A DNA stretch of 56,001 nt from a virus: positions 1-56,001 of the IMG/VR virus record IMGVR_UViG_3300032282_003292; one strand, written 5' to 3'. Of this stretch, positions 7,231-15,963 are shown one piece after another; the stretch's first letter is position 1, and every line of letters begins with the position of its first letter. The position numbers and the translations under genes were made by a program. The notes beneath the pieces were generated by a model. It was not told where the DNA came from, did no database searches, and saw only the letters and a program-made list of their open reading frames with translations.

Positions 7231-7864
7231 ATTCTCTTACTAGTTTAAATTTAATATTTTCAAAATCATAAACTTTCTCTCCCAAAATTTCTTTATTTTT
7301 GTAAAGTATTTCGCAATATTCTGTTATTATAGATCTTATACGAGAATCATGAATTAATGATTCCATCCAAAATACAACAACTTTTCTAGATCCAGATACA
7401 ATTTTATTAACTTTGTGTTCTAGACCAGTAGGATATATAACTGCTTGTCCAGGTTGCAATTTATATTCAAGTTCTTTTCCACCAACTTTTATGATTAATT
7501 CTCCGCCTTCATATTCATCAGGAGAATTTAAAAAACATGTCACACTATAATCAGATTTAATACCATCCATTACATACAAATCATAATGATAATTGTAATG
7601 CATTCCTGGTTCATATTTGACAAAAAGTGGATTAGTAAATCCTTTTGGACTAAAAAGATATTTTAGGTGCAGACAATTATCCACACATTCATCAAAATAT
7701 TTTCTCAATGTATTATAATGAGCTGGATCTAACATTTCTAAGTTATTTTTAATATTTTTGTCATCAGTTCCACTTACAGAACCATCGACAAAATCAGAAA
7801 TTTCATAATAATCTAAAATATTAGAAACTTGTTCTTCATTTAATAAATCAATCGTATGTATCAT
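7217..7864 (-). CDS. 2OG-Fe(II) oxygenase (PKHD/PiuC-like), 215 aa
   Basis: A second prolyl-hydroxylase-like enzyme. Numbering from the ATG at 7864, the triad is H93-x-D95 (YNYHYDLYV) and H150 (TGLEHKV), with R160 (SGSRKVVVFW) for the 2OG carboxylate. The segment YEGGELIIK before the distal His is typical of the PiuC/PKHD-type group. A TTG at 7873 is in frame, but the ATG is better placed. It overlaps the 186-aa oxygenase and could be co-translated with it. Confidence 0.8.
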   Translation of the reverse strand: MIHTIDLLNEEQVSNILDYYEISDFVDGSVSGTDDKNIKNNLEMLDPAHYNTLRKYFDECVDNCLHLKYLFSPKGFTNPLFVKYEPGMHYNYHYDLYVMDGIKSDYSVTCFLNSPDEYEGGELIIKVGGKELEYKLQPGQAVIYPTGLEHKVNKIVSGSRKVVVFWMESLIHDSRIRSIITEYCEILYKNKEILGEKVYDFENIKFKLVREYGIF

Positions 7865-7903
7865 ATATTTCAAAGCAAAGGGTTGTTTTAATTTTTATTT
7901 TAT

Positions 7904-8776
7904 TCAATTCCCAATTAATTTTTGTAATAAATCTGGGTAATAATTTCTTAATTTTAATTTTTTGATTAATTCAGTAGTTTCTGTAGATAATTTAATTTCA
8001 TTGTTTACATTTGATTGAATATATTCTTGAATATTGTATATATTTCTTGACATGTAATCAAAGGATGCGTTAAACTCATAGCTACTAAATTGATCTTCTG
8101 TAGATAAATATTCTACTTCTTGATTTGGATATTTTTCCAAATACATTTTTGGATCTATTGCAAATTTAAATTCATAACAAAATTTAAAAAGTTCATATGG
8201 CGTGGAGAATTGATCACTACTAGGTAAACACTCACGCAACCATTTTCTCCATTTAATCCACAAGTCAGTTTCTCCTGGAAATTTTTCAATTACATCAGGT
8301 AATACTCTCCAATCACTAAAATATAGCATTTCATTTATTTGTTTTTTTAATATAGACCATTTTTCATCAAAAAATGCTTGATTATTTGATATTAAAGTTT
8401 TTGCATCTTCAAGCCATTTATCAGTTTGTTCTTTTTGTTCAACAAATCCAACAGTTGTGAACATGTCATACACTTCTGTAGCTTGTTCTACTGATTTTTC
8501 ATTAAATTGATATGATTGCCAGTAATAACTTTGATTAGTGTAATCTAAACGTTTACGTTTTTTCTGACAAAAATATGAGTTATCATTATAAAATACAAAA
8601 AATTCAATTTCATCTTTACCAGGATCGTGCCATTCTGGTATTAAAAAATTTAAAACAACTTCATTCCAAATATCATCTGGAATTAAAGTAGAAGTATCAT
8701 AATTTCTAAAATATATTATTTTTTCCAAGCAATTTACTTCTAAAATTGCTTTTTTTTCTATAAATTGCTCTTCCAT
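7904..8776 (-). CDS. Protein with tail-assembly-chaperone-like segment, 290 aa
   Basis: An acidic protein of unknown overall fold. A central segment reads LYFSDWRVLPDVIEKF, followed by WIKWRKWLRECLP. This matches the pattern of phage tail (fibre) assembly chaperones (SDWTQLPD...W..YRQALRDLP, as in the Phage_tail_APC group), where it helps fold or attach fibres. It sits immediately downstream of the fibre block and between two oxygenase genes, which fits a fibre-assembly role. The N- and C-terminal regions are unassigned. Confidence 0.6.
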   Translation of the reverse strand: MEEQFIEKKAILEVNCLEKIIYFRNYDTSTLIPDDIWNEVVLNFLIPEWHDPGKDEIEFFVFYNDNSYFCQKKRKRLDYTNQSYYWQSYQFNEKSVEQATEVYDMFTTVGFVEQKEQTDKWLEDAKTLISNNQAFFDEKWSILKKQINEMLYFSDWRVLPDVIEKFPGETDLWIKWRKWLRECLPSSDQFSTPYELFKFCYEFKFAIDPKMYLEKYPNQEVEYLSTEDQFSSYEFNASFDYMSRNIYNIQEYIQSNVNNEIKLSTETTELIKKLKLRNYYPDLLQKLIGN

Positions 8777-8788
8777 TTTATTTTATTC

Positions 8789-9430
8789 TCAGGGAATTTT
8801 TAAATACCATCCAGTTACAATATATTTATCTTTAGTAAAAACAGTATTTCCTTTATGAACATGAGTTAATCCAGCTGGCCAAATTACTACAGTTCCTTGG
8901 GTGGGATTAATTCTTCTTTTTTGGTACATAAATTCGGTTTCTGCTTCATTTTCTGGCATCGTATTTAAATACAATATCCAAACTAATTCTCTATTGCAAA
9001 AATCATATCCAGAATTTTCATAATGCCAATGATGATAGCCTCCCTCAGGAGAAGTTTTTTGAACTTTTAAATCCGTAGATATTAATTTAGATGCCTTTAA
9101 TTGTGAATACTTATCCACATAATGTGCTGCTGTTGCTTGTAAATATTGATTTATATTACTAGAAAGAGGTTGACTAGTTTGATTCAATAATATAGATTGA
9201 TCAGATCTTCCTAATTTTCCATCATGAAATTGATTTTCTCCATCCATATATTCAATTTGTTGTTTTATGGTGCTAGAATTTATCACAATGTCATCGAAAT
9301 GATTTATAACAGATTCACATAAAACAGGGGGAACAAAGCCTTCCCAAACTCCAATAAAATCAGAAAATTCTGATTTAGTTATTGAAGAATCTTTCATTAA
9401 TTCTAATGGTCTAATTGGTTGTATTGTCAT
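8789..9430 (-). CDS. 2OG-Fe(II) oxygenase, 213 aa
   Basis: A third member of the 2OG/Fe(II) superfamily. The core shows YHHWHYEN (H136-x-E138, an HxE variant of the usual HxD), the segment QGTVVIWPAGLTHVHKGN carrying the distal His (190 or 192), and a closing strand KYIVTGWYL. Phage proteins of this type are common in cyanophages and pelagiphages beside tail genes. It lies 7 nt after the 1240-aa fibre gene in the same transcription direction. Substrate unknown. Confidence 0.7.
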   Translation of the reverse strand: MTIQPIRPLELMKDSSITKSEFSDFIGVWEGFVPPVLCESVINHFDDIVINSSTIKQQIEYMDGENQFHDGKLGRSDQSILLNQTSQPLSSNINQYLQATAAHYVDKYSQLKASKLISTDLKVQKTSPEGGYHHWHYENSGYDFCNRELVWILYLNTMPENEAETEFMYQKRRINPTQGTVVIWPAGLTHVHKGNTVFTKDKYIVTGWYLKIP

Positions 9431-9437
9431 AATTTTT

Positions 9438-12400
9438 TCAAAAAGCTTTTATAACATATTTTGCCCTATAATATTTAGTTATCAACGGAACAGTTATATT
9501 TGGTCTAAATTTTGCTGTAGGAACTATTGCTTTTTTAGTTGATAAAGTAAACGTTCCAGGATCTGAAATTATTGCAAGTTCAGAAGAAGTAAAAGAAACC
9601 TCGGCAGTTTCTTGCAAAGAAGAAATTGAACCATATTTAGTACCAGGACCATTAACATTTCCATAACCATACGTATAACCACCAAATGGAAGTGGAGAAA
9701 TATAGTGACTATGAGTTAATGTTCCCCCAGGGCTATATCCTATAACATTACCAGTGCCATTATCACCCAAATCTATAGCACCCAATCTTATAGATCCTCC
9801 TGTTGTTACTTTACCTGGAGCATCGCTATTATTTGAATTATTGAGAGGAATATTATTTGATACAGCGGAAGCCCAATAATTATTATATGTAACAGAAGCA
9901 TTCCAAGTATTACTACCTATACCTTGAGCTGGTGGACTTGGTGCCCCAGGATAATAAGCACCTACACCAGATTGACCAAGTGTTCTAGCACCTTGAAGAG
10001 GAAGAACACCAGGGCTTCCCCAAGCTATCAATCCATTTTTAGTTTCTGATAATGAACTAGAAACCAATTCATGAAAATGTTCTGGTGTTTTAACAATAGT
10101 TTCTTTAAGAGGTCCAACTGGAGCAGTACAATCACCAATGATAGTGAATAACGTATCTCCTGTAACATTTTGATAACCATTGGTTTTTATAGTTCCTATT
10201 CTAAAAAATTCACTAGTTATTTCATCTTCAAATAATTGTTCTCTTGGATAAGGTCCTCTGGGATCTATTTTGTCAATATACCAAAATCCCCCTTGAGATC
10301 CAACTGTTGTAGATGAACCAGCATCAGTTCCATCTGGTCCTATAAATGTAGGAACAGACACAGAAGAAGAAACATTTCCATCTACTCTTCCAGTTCCATA
10401 TAATTTTCTATTTCTATAATCAGGAAGATTGAAATCTCCACTATAAACATATGGAGATTCATCAGATTTATTACCTACTCCGCCATAAGTATTACCAATA
10501 ACATTGAATAGATCTGGATAATCAGAAACATTTAAAGTTCTGCCATCACATTCAATAAATCCTGGATATCTAGATTCTGGAGAACCATCTAAAACACCAA
10601 AAGATCCAGAAGAATCTCTAAAAACAGAAATAACAGTTCCTATACTATAACCATCTGCTTTTCCTAATGAACTATACCACGTAGAAGCTTGATCCGTTAC
10701 TGGAGGTTCTGGTAATGTAGTAACTGACCATTGATCTGTTACACCACCAATATTGACATTTATATTAGCAGAATTACTTCCATAACCGCCTGTACGCAAT
10801 CTCAACATTAAAGGATTATTATTAGATATAGATGATGGAGCAGGGGGTGCTGGATGTGTTAGGCCAGTTATATCATACCAATCAGTACCATTGTTAATGC
10901 TGAATTGTGCTTGTGATCCAGTAAAATCTGATGGTTTTGTAATTGAAAGCGAAGATGGAGATGTTATCCCACGAATAATAATTTGATTACTATAAACTAA
11001 AGTAGTTGCTTTTTGATTTGGTCTATCAACAAAAACAAAAGGATCTGGTATGGTATCTCCAGCTAAACTTGTAGTAATTTTCCATTCATCTGCCAAATAT
11101 CCATATTGATTTGTTCCAACAACAATTGTTGATCTAACAGTAGTGCTGGGTTGATTTGGTGCAGTAATTTTTAATTGCAAACTTTGTTGATTTTCTATAG
11201 TAACCGTTTCTGCTGCGGGATTTTTCCAATCACCACCATTAACAGAAACATAAACTGGAATATTTTCATCATTTGAAGTTGTTATATTAGCAGAATAATT
11301 TATGCCCGTAATTTGAACTATATTACTTTCTACGGTTGTGCCACCTACAACATCGGTAAGATTTGTGAAATTATAATATTCTGGTGCAGTATCAATAGTA
11401 GAAGTTGTTGTAACTAACCAGTCTACAACTGGAGAATCTCCAATTGTTATTAAAACAGTTATTTTATCTCCAGGAGTAGAAGATGATTTTACTTTAATTT
11501 GTATATAATCTCCGTTATATATTATTCCCGTGTTTCCTTCTTTTTTTATATTAGCGATGTACAAAGATAAATCACCACTAGCAATTGGAACGCCACTAAT
11601 AGTAGATGCACTAATTGTTACTCTAGCACTTCCATTAACAAGTCCTGTTATTTGAACAGAATCACTACTAATAACTGTATTAGGTAATGCATTCGTAACA
11701 TCAACAAAATCCCAAGGATTTACAATATCTGGTTGTCTATCTTTTGTTCTTATTATATATCTAGATTCTACTTGACTACCTACATCACCAACTCTTAAAT
11801 ATGTTGTTCTTTCTGTATTATATGTATTTGGAGATAATACATATAATTTTATAACAGCTCCATTGGTAACCTGTGCAGTTTTTCCAACCACAACAAGATT
11901 TCCATTTACAATTAATCTAGCATCATCACCAACTACAGTAGCTGAAACAGCTTTATTGATACCAAGAATAGTAACAGAATTTCTAGTAGTATAATAAGTA
12001 TTTAATTCGGCATCATACTCATTTAAAAATGTATCAATTTCATTTGGAGCCCCCTCTGTTCTTGTATATCTAACAGTTACCCTACCATTACCAGCCCCAG
12101 TTATAGGATCTCCAGGACCTCCATATTGAGACAAGCCTATTACTACATTTTTAGTGCCATCCATTCCTAAATTTTCATTACGCCAAGTCAATCCAGTTGT
12201 TCCATTAGGAACATTAGTAGAAGCCAAAGCTTTAGTTGTTCCCCTCCAGGCAATACCAGGATAAAGTTCAGGAGTTTCGTACCAATCTGCAGTACTGGTA
12301 TAATAACCATTTAATCCTGATTTACCCCCTTGACCACCATAAGCCGAAGTTTGGCCATAATAATATAAACGGCCACCACCATTACGAATATATGCAGAAG

Positions 12401-13160
12401 CATACTCATACGACGTAAATTCACCATATATAGAATCTGCAGCTCCTCCAGTTCCACCTCCCCCATAACCTGATCCACCTAAGTAAGCTGCTTGTTGAGC
12501 CCTATTTACCATATCGCCACCATTCGTCGTATTATAATAATAATAATAAGCTCTTCCATGTATAACATTTGTCATGCAATCTAGGCCACGAGCACCAGGG
12601 GCAGAATTATTTAAAACATTTGCTCCAGGACCACCACCACCGCCGCCAGCCCACATCAAAGGAGTAAAATTATTTGAAGTTACTGGAATAGTAGGATTTG
12701 GATCTCTTGGCCACGCATCAGCGTAAGAAAGATGTTCTTTAGTATAAATTGAATTGCTGGCCACAATCCCAACTGTTGTTAACGCTCCTCCTCCACCTCC
12801 TTGCACAGAACCATTATATGAATTGCCCTCACCTCCAGATCCTCCAGTAGCTGTCGTATAAAAACTTTCATTTCCCCATCCACTAATTACACCACCATTA
12901 AATACATTTCCAGAAATAGTTCCATTACCTCCACCATTACCAACGCCAATATGAAGTTCGGATCCACCAGGAACTCCAAACATTGCACCAATATAACCAC
13001 CAGATCCGCCATATCCTCCAGGTAAAAGTCCTACTGGAGTAGTTCCACCCCCACCTCCACCATGAGCATCTATTTGAATCAAACTAATATCCCCAGAAAT
13101 ACCAGGAAGTTTCAAATGATTCAATCCAGTATAATATATTGCCTTTTCTGTAATTGCCAT
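9438..13160 (-). CDS. Modular tail fibre with Gly-rich N-terminus and tail-collar domain, 1240 aa
   Basis: A large virion protein. Residues about 1-370 are a Gly-rich domain (repeated GGGG clusters, GGYGGSGGYIGAMFGVPGG) like those at the tips or stems of many phage fibres. Residues about 370-830 hold tandem beta-sandwich-like modules of roughly 100 residues, each with an aromatic F/Y strand, an I.GI strand and an exit strand such as DQWSVTT or DEWKITT. Residues about 850-940 show a phage tail-collar pattern (YPGFIECDGRTLNVSDYPDL, then GNTYGG and FNLPDYRNR). The C-terminus is beta-rich. It is probably a receptor-binding or fibre component. It shares collar motifs with the two genes upstream, suggesting fibre gene duplication. 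Confidence 0.75.
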   Translation of the reverse strand: MAITEKAIYYTGLNHLKLPGISGDISLIQIDAHGGGGGGTTPVGLLPGGYGGSGGYIGAMFGVPGGSELHIGVGNGGGNGTISGNVFNGGVISGWGNESFYTTATGGSGGEGNSYNGSVQGGGGGALTTVGIVASNSIYTKEHLSYADAWPRDPNPTIPVTSNNFTPLMWAGGGGGGPGANVLNNSAPGARGLDCMTNVIHGRAYYYYYNTTNGGDMVNRAQQAAYLGGSGYGGGGTGGAADSIYGEFTSYEYASAYIRNGGGRLYYYGQTSAYGGQGGKSGLNGYYTSTADWYETPELYPGIAWRGTTKALASTNVPNGTTGLTWRNENLGMDGTKNVVIGLSQYGGPGDPITGAGNGRVTVRYTRTEGAPNEIDTFLNEYDAELNTYYTTRNSVTILGINKAVSATVVGDDARLIVNGNLVVVGKTAQVTNGAVIKLYVLSPNTYNTERTTYLRVGDVGSQVESRYIIRTKDRQPDIVNPWDFVDVTNALPNTVISSDSVQITGLVNGSARVTISASTISGVPIASGDLSLYIANIKKEGNTGIIYNGDYIQIKVKSSSTPGDKITVLITIGDSPVVDWLVTTTSTIDTAPEYYNFTNLTDVVGGTTVESNIVQITGINYSANITTSNDENIPVYVSVNGGDWKNPAAETVTIENQQSLQLKITAPNQPSTTVRSTIVVGTNQYGYLADEWKITTSLAGDTIPDPFVFVDRPNQKATTLVYSNQIIIRGITSPSSLSITKPSDFTGSQAQFSINNGTDWYDITGLTHPAPPAPSSISNNNPLMLRLRTGGYGSNSANINVNIGGVTDQWSVTTLPEPPVTDQASTWYSSLGKADGYSIGTVISVFRDSSGSFGVLDGSPESRYPGFIECDGRTLNVSDYPDLFNVIGNTYGGVGNKSDESPYVYSGDFNLPDYRNRKLYGTGRVDGNVSSSVSVPTFIGPDGTDAGSSTTVGSQGGFWYIDKIDPRGPYPREQLFEDEITSEFFRIGTIKTNGYQNVTGDTLFTIIGDCTAPVGPLKETIVKTPEHFHELVSSSLSETKNGLIAWGSPGVLPLQGARTLGQSGVGAYYPGAPSPPAQGIGSNTWNASVTYNNYWASAVSNNIPLNNSNNSDAPGKVTTGGSIRLGAIDLGDNGTGNVIGYSPGGTLTHSHYISPLPFGGYTYGYGNVNGPGTKYGSISSLQETAEVSFTSSELAIISDPGTFTLSTKKAIVPTAKFRPNITVPLITKYYRAKYVIKAF

Positions 13161-13179
13161 GAGTAATTAAAAAAAATTA

Positions 13180-14058
13180 TTAATATTTTATTATATATTC
13201 TACTAATATAAATGGAGCTTGAGTATCATCAAAAGTAGTATGAGTAACAGGAGTTGCAATATTTACTGTAGTAACTAAATTATCTGCTCCTACATTAAAA
13301 GTATTATAAGACCACGAAAAATTATGAATATGTTCAGCAGCGGGAGGAATTGTTACATTATGTGAATGAGGAGAATCTGCCATCCCAAAAGTTGTAGTAA
13401 TTTCATAAGTATTGCCACCAATACATCTGCAATTATCTCCACTATGACTTTTTGATGGGGAAACTGGACCAGTTCCACCAGTAAGATAATAATTTCCTGT
13501 ATAATTTAATACGGATTGATTTCCTCCATGCCCGTGAGCTTGAAAATTTATGTCTGTTAAAGATACAGCATCAGTAGATTTATTAACAGTTTTGTATAAC
13601 GGAGATCCAGCAAGTTTTACTGGAGCTGAAGGACCTTGAACAATAAATCTTCCATTATAAGTTATTGTTTCGGTTTGTGTTACATTAGAAGATACATTGA
13701 ATTCAGATCCTACATGATATGTTTTTTCATCTTGTAAAAACATATCATTATATATTCCAGTTCCAGCCCCAGCAACAATATATTTTGACCCCAAATCTGG
13801 TAGCTGAATTTCATCATCAGCTAAAGTAACATTATCTTTTACGTATCTACATGCTTTTCCAATTCCAATTACATTCGCCAAATCTGGATATTCCGAAGCA
13901 GACAAAATACTACCATCACAACGCAAAAATCCAGCTGGCAATAATGATTTGAAAGCAGGATTATTAGGAGAATTTTGTTGTGGTAGTTGACTAGTAAATA
14001 TTTGAATAGTTCCAACCATTCCACCATATTTACTTTTTTCTTTTGTGTAATTTGCCAT
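13180..14058 (-). CDS. Tail-collar-domain fibre protein, 292 aa
   Basis: A short fibre protein. The N-terminal tail-collar motif is visible as GTIQIF...LPAGFLRCDGSILSASEYPDLANVIG at residues about 17-67, followed by LPDLGSKYIVAGAG. A His-rich central region (GHGGNQSV, SHNVTIPP, EHIHNF) resembles metal-binding fibre tips like T4 gp12/gp37. The C-terminus closes with a strand APFILVEYIIKY similar to the other fibre proteins here. It lies 2 nt from the 632-aa fibre gene, in one operon. Confidence 0.7.
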   Translation of the reverse strand: MANYTKEKSKYGGMVGTIQIFTSQLPQQNSPNNPAFKSLLPAGFLRCDGSILSASEYPDLANVIGIGKACRYVKDNVTLADDEIQLPDLGSKYIVAGAGTGIYNDMFLQDEKTYHVGSEFNVSSNVTQTETITYNGRFIVQGPSAPVKLAGSPLYKTVNKSTDAVSLTDINFQAHGHGGNQSVLNYTGNYYLTGGTGPVSPSKSHSGDNCRCIGGNTYEITTTFGMADSPHSHNVTIPPAAEHIHNFSWSYNTFNVGADNLVTTVNIATPVTHTTFDDTQAPFILVEYIIKY

Positions 14059-14060
14059 AT

Positions 14061-15959
14061 TTAATAAGCTCTAATTAAATACATCACTAATAAATTAGGA
14101 CTAGTAACGGCCACATTTATATTTAGCGCACCTGGAAGATTATTTGGCTCTATATCTGCAATAACATTATTTGTAACAATTGAAGAAGGCATTCTTAAAG
14201 TTCCATTTGTATAGTCAATATCAAATTGACCATGATCATGACCTTCGATTACTGTAACTGATTGACCTAGATTTGAATTAGTAGTAAAATTTATTGCAGA
14301 ATTATTAAAAGAAACTTTGTATGGTCTATGCTCATCTCCACTTGTAGGCAATCCTGGATCATAATTGGTATTTTCTAAGTATACTCTACCATATAATCCA
14401 AATGGAACATCATCTTTTACTTCCAATTCTTTTTGTTGAAAAAGAGGATTTGATGGAGTTCCATATGGTCTAGAAAATTGAGTATCATTACCAAACCAAT
14501 AAGCTATGGGGTGTGAAGTAGTTCCATATGGTTTTAATACACTAGCTTCTGTAGATATATTAGCTAAAATAACAGGACTGATTCCAGTTCCTACAGCAGT
14601 ACTATTGGCACTAGGAATACTACCATAGTTTGCAGATGTATCTGGCCCATCAAAAACAATTCCAAGTAATTTATCTGCCCATTCATCCCATCTTGGTGAT
14701 GAAAATTTGTATTCTATTTCTCTTGAACAAGACACTCCTCGTCCTGGTTTTGGCTCTTCTACCCCAGAAATAGATACAACACTTCCTGCGTGTGTATGAG
14801 GTTGTAAATGTTTTCTTCCTAATTTTCTTGGAGCGGTGTATAGAGATTTAGTTCCAACTCCCCCATCAATTCTAGCACCAGTTATTGTTCCAGAAAATTC
14901 ACTATCAATTGCATATTCAAATAATATATCCGTAGGAGCTTCCCAATTAGTTGTAATACTATTATCAATATCAGAAGCTGCTACTAACGATCCAATATTT
15001 CCAATAACAATAGTCTTATTAGTTTGAAATCTAGGATTTGATAAATTTTCGATAGGTACATCATTAAGACTTGGAGCTGGATATTTAAATTGCAACGATT
15101 GAGTTAAAACAGAACTAGTTGCTCCTGCTAATATAGCACTAATAGTTAATCTATATGTATGAGATTCTCCGATTGGTGGTTGGGGACCAGAATATCCCAC
15201 TGCACTTACCCCAGAAGTGCCTATTGATCCTAAATAATTTGGTCTGACTGAAGTTCCGACAGGAAGAGTGGTTGCATCGGCAGAAATAAAATTAGTATTA
15301 GCTGGAATATTTGTCAAATACCACAAAGTTAAATTAGTTCCATTAATAGTTTCAGAAAGATCTTCTAGTAAAAGTGTAAAACTAGAAATATTAACTCCAG
15401 GTGGAAATTGATTGGTATTAAATGACCAAGAAAGTGAAGGATTTTTATTTTGCGCTCCAGTTCTTTGAGCCCTAGTCGAAGAAGTGCCGACCATAGAAAG
15501 TGGAGCAACATCATTATTTGTTAATGGAATACCACTACTAGGCGTCACCACAAATGTGCTTCCATTAACAGTTATAACAGTGGTAGTTCCGCCAGTAGAA
15601 CCAACTCCAGTTCCAATATATTTAGCTACTATGTCAGCTGCTTCTGCTGTATCAATATTTTGTCTTTTTGTTCCCAAGGCTCCAGCACCAAAATGTGCCA
15701 CATCCATATCAACTAATGGTCTGGAAATAATTTTTGGCAAAGTAATATTTCCAGAATAATTTGGAAAATTTCCAGAAAATGTAGAACCACCATAAGTATT
15801 TCCAATAATTTGCGCTAAAAGTGGATATTTAGATGCTGATATAGAAGTACCATCACAAATTAACCAACCTTTTGGCAAATCTGTAGTTCCACCCACCCAA
15901 GGTATGATAGTGCCGATAGCGGCAGCTTTCATAGTTTTTAATTTTCCGTAATTTGCCAT
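14061..15959 (-). CDS. Tail-collar fibre protein with inserted PEBP-like domain, 632 aa
   Basis: The N-terminus carries a tail-collar domain (GTIIPWVGG, then LPKGWLICDGTSISASKYPL and IGNTYGG, residues about 14-65). Residues about 176-286 read like a phosphatidylethanolamine-binding protein (PEBP/YbhB) fold: LSWSFNTNQFPPGVNISSF, LTLWYLTNIPANT, then SAVGYSGPQPPIGESHTYRL. The same module recurs in the giant protein next door. A His/Gly motif (LGRKHLQPHTHAGSVV) and a C-terminal HDHGQF segment may bind metal. It is a probable virion fibre; PEBP folds elsewhere bind lipids or small ligands, so a host-surface ligand is conceivable but unproven. Confidence 0.7.
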   Translation of the reverse strand: MANYGKLKTMKAAAIGTIIPWVGGTTDLPKGWLICDGTSISASKYPLLAQIIGNTYGGSTFSGNFPNYSGNITLPKIISRPLVDMDVAHFGAGALGTKRQNIDTAEAADIVAKYIGTGVGSTGGTTTVITVNGSTFVVTPSSGIPLTNNDVAPLSMVGTSSTRAQRTGAQNKNPSLSWSFNTNQFPPGVNISSFTLLLEDLSETINGTNLTLWYLTNIPANTNFISADATTLPVGTSVRPNYLGSIGTSGVSAVGYSGPQPPIGESHTYRLTISAILAGATSSVLTQSLQFKYPAPSLNDVPIENLSNPRFQTNKTIVIGNIGSLVAASDIDNSITTNWEAPTDILFEYAIDSEFSGTITGARIDGGVGTKSLYTAPRKLGRKHLQPHTHAGSVVSISGVEEPKPGRGVSCSREIEYKFSSPRWDEWADKLLGIVFDGPDTSANYGSIPSANSTAVGTGISPVILANISTEASVLKPYGTTSHPIAYWFGNDTQFSRPYGTPSNPLFQQKELEVKDDVPFGLYGRVYLENTNYDPGLPTSGDEHRPYKVSFNNSAINFTTNSNLGQSVTVIEGHDHGQFDIDYTNGTLRMPSSIVTNNVIADIEPNNLPGALNINVAVTSPNLLVMYLIRAY

Positions 15960-15963
15960 ATTT

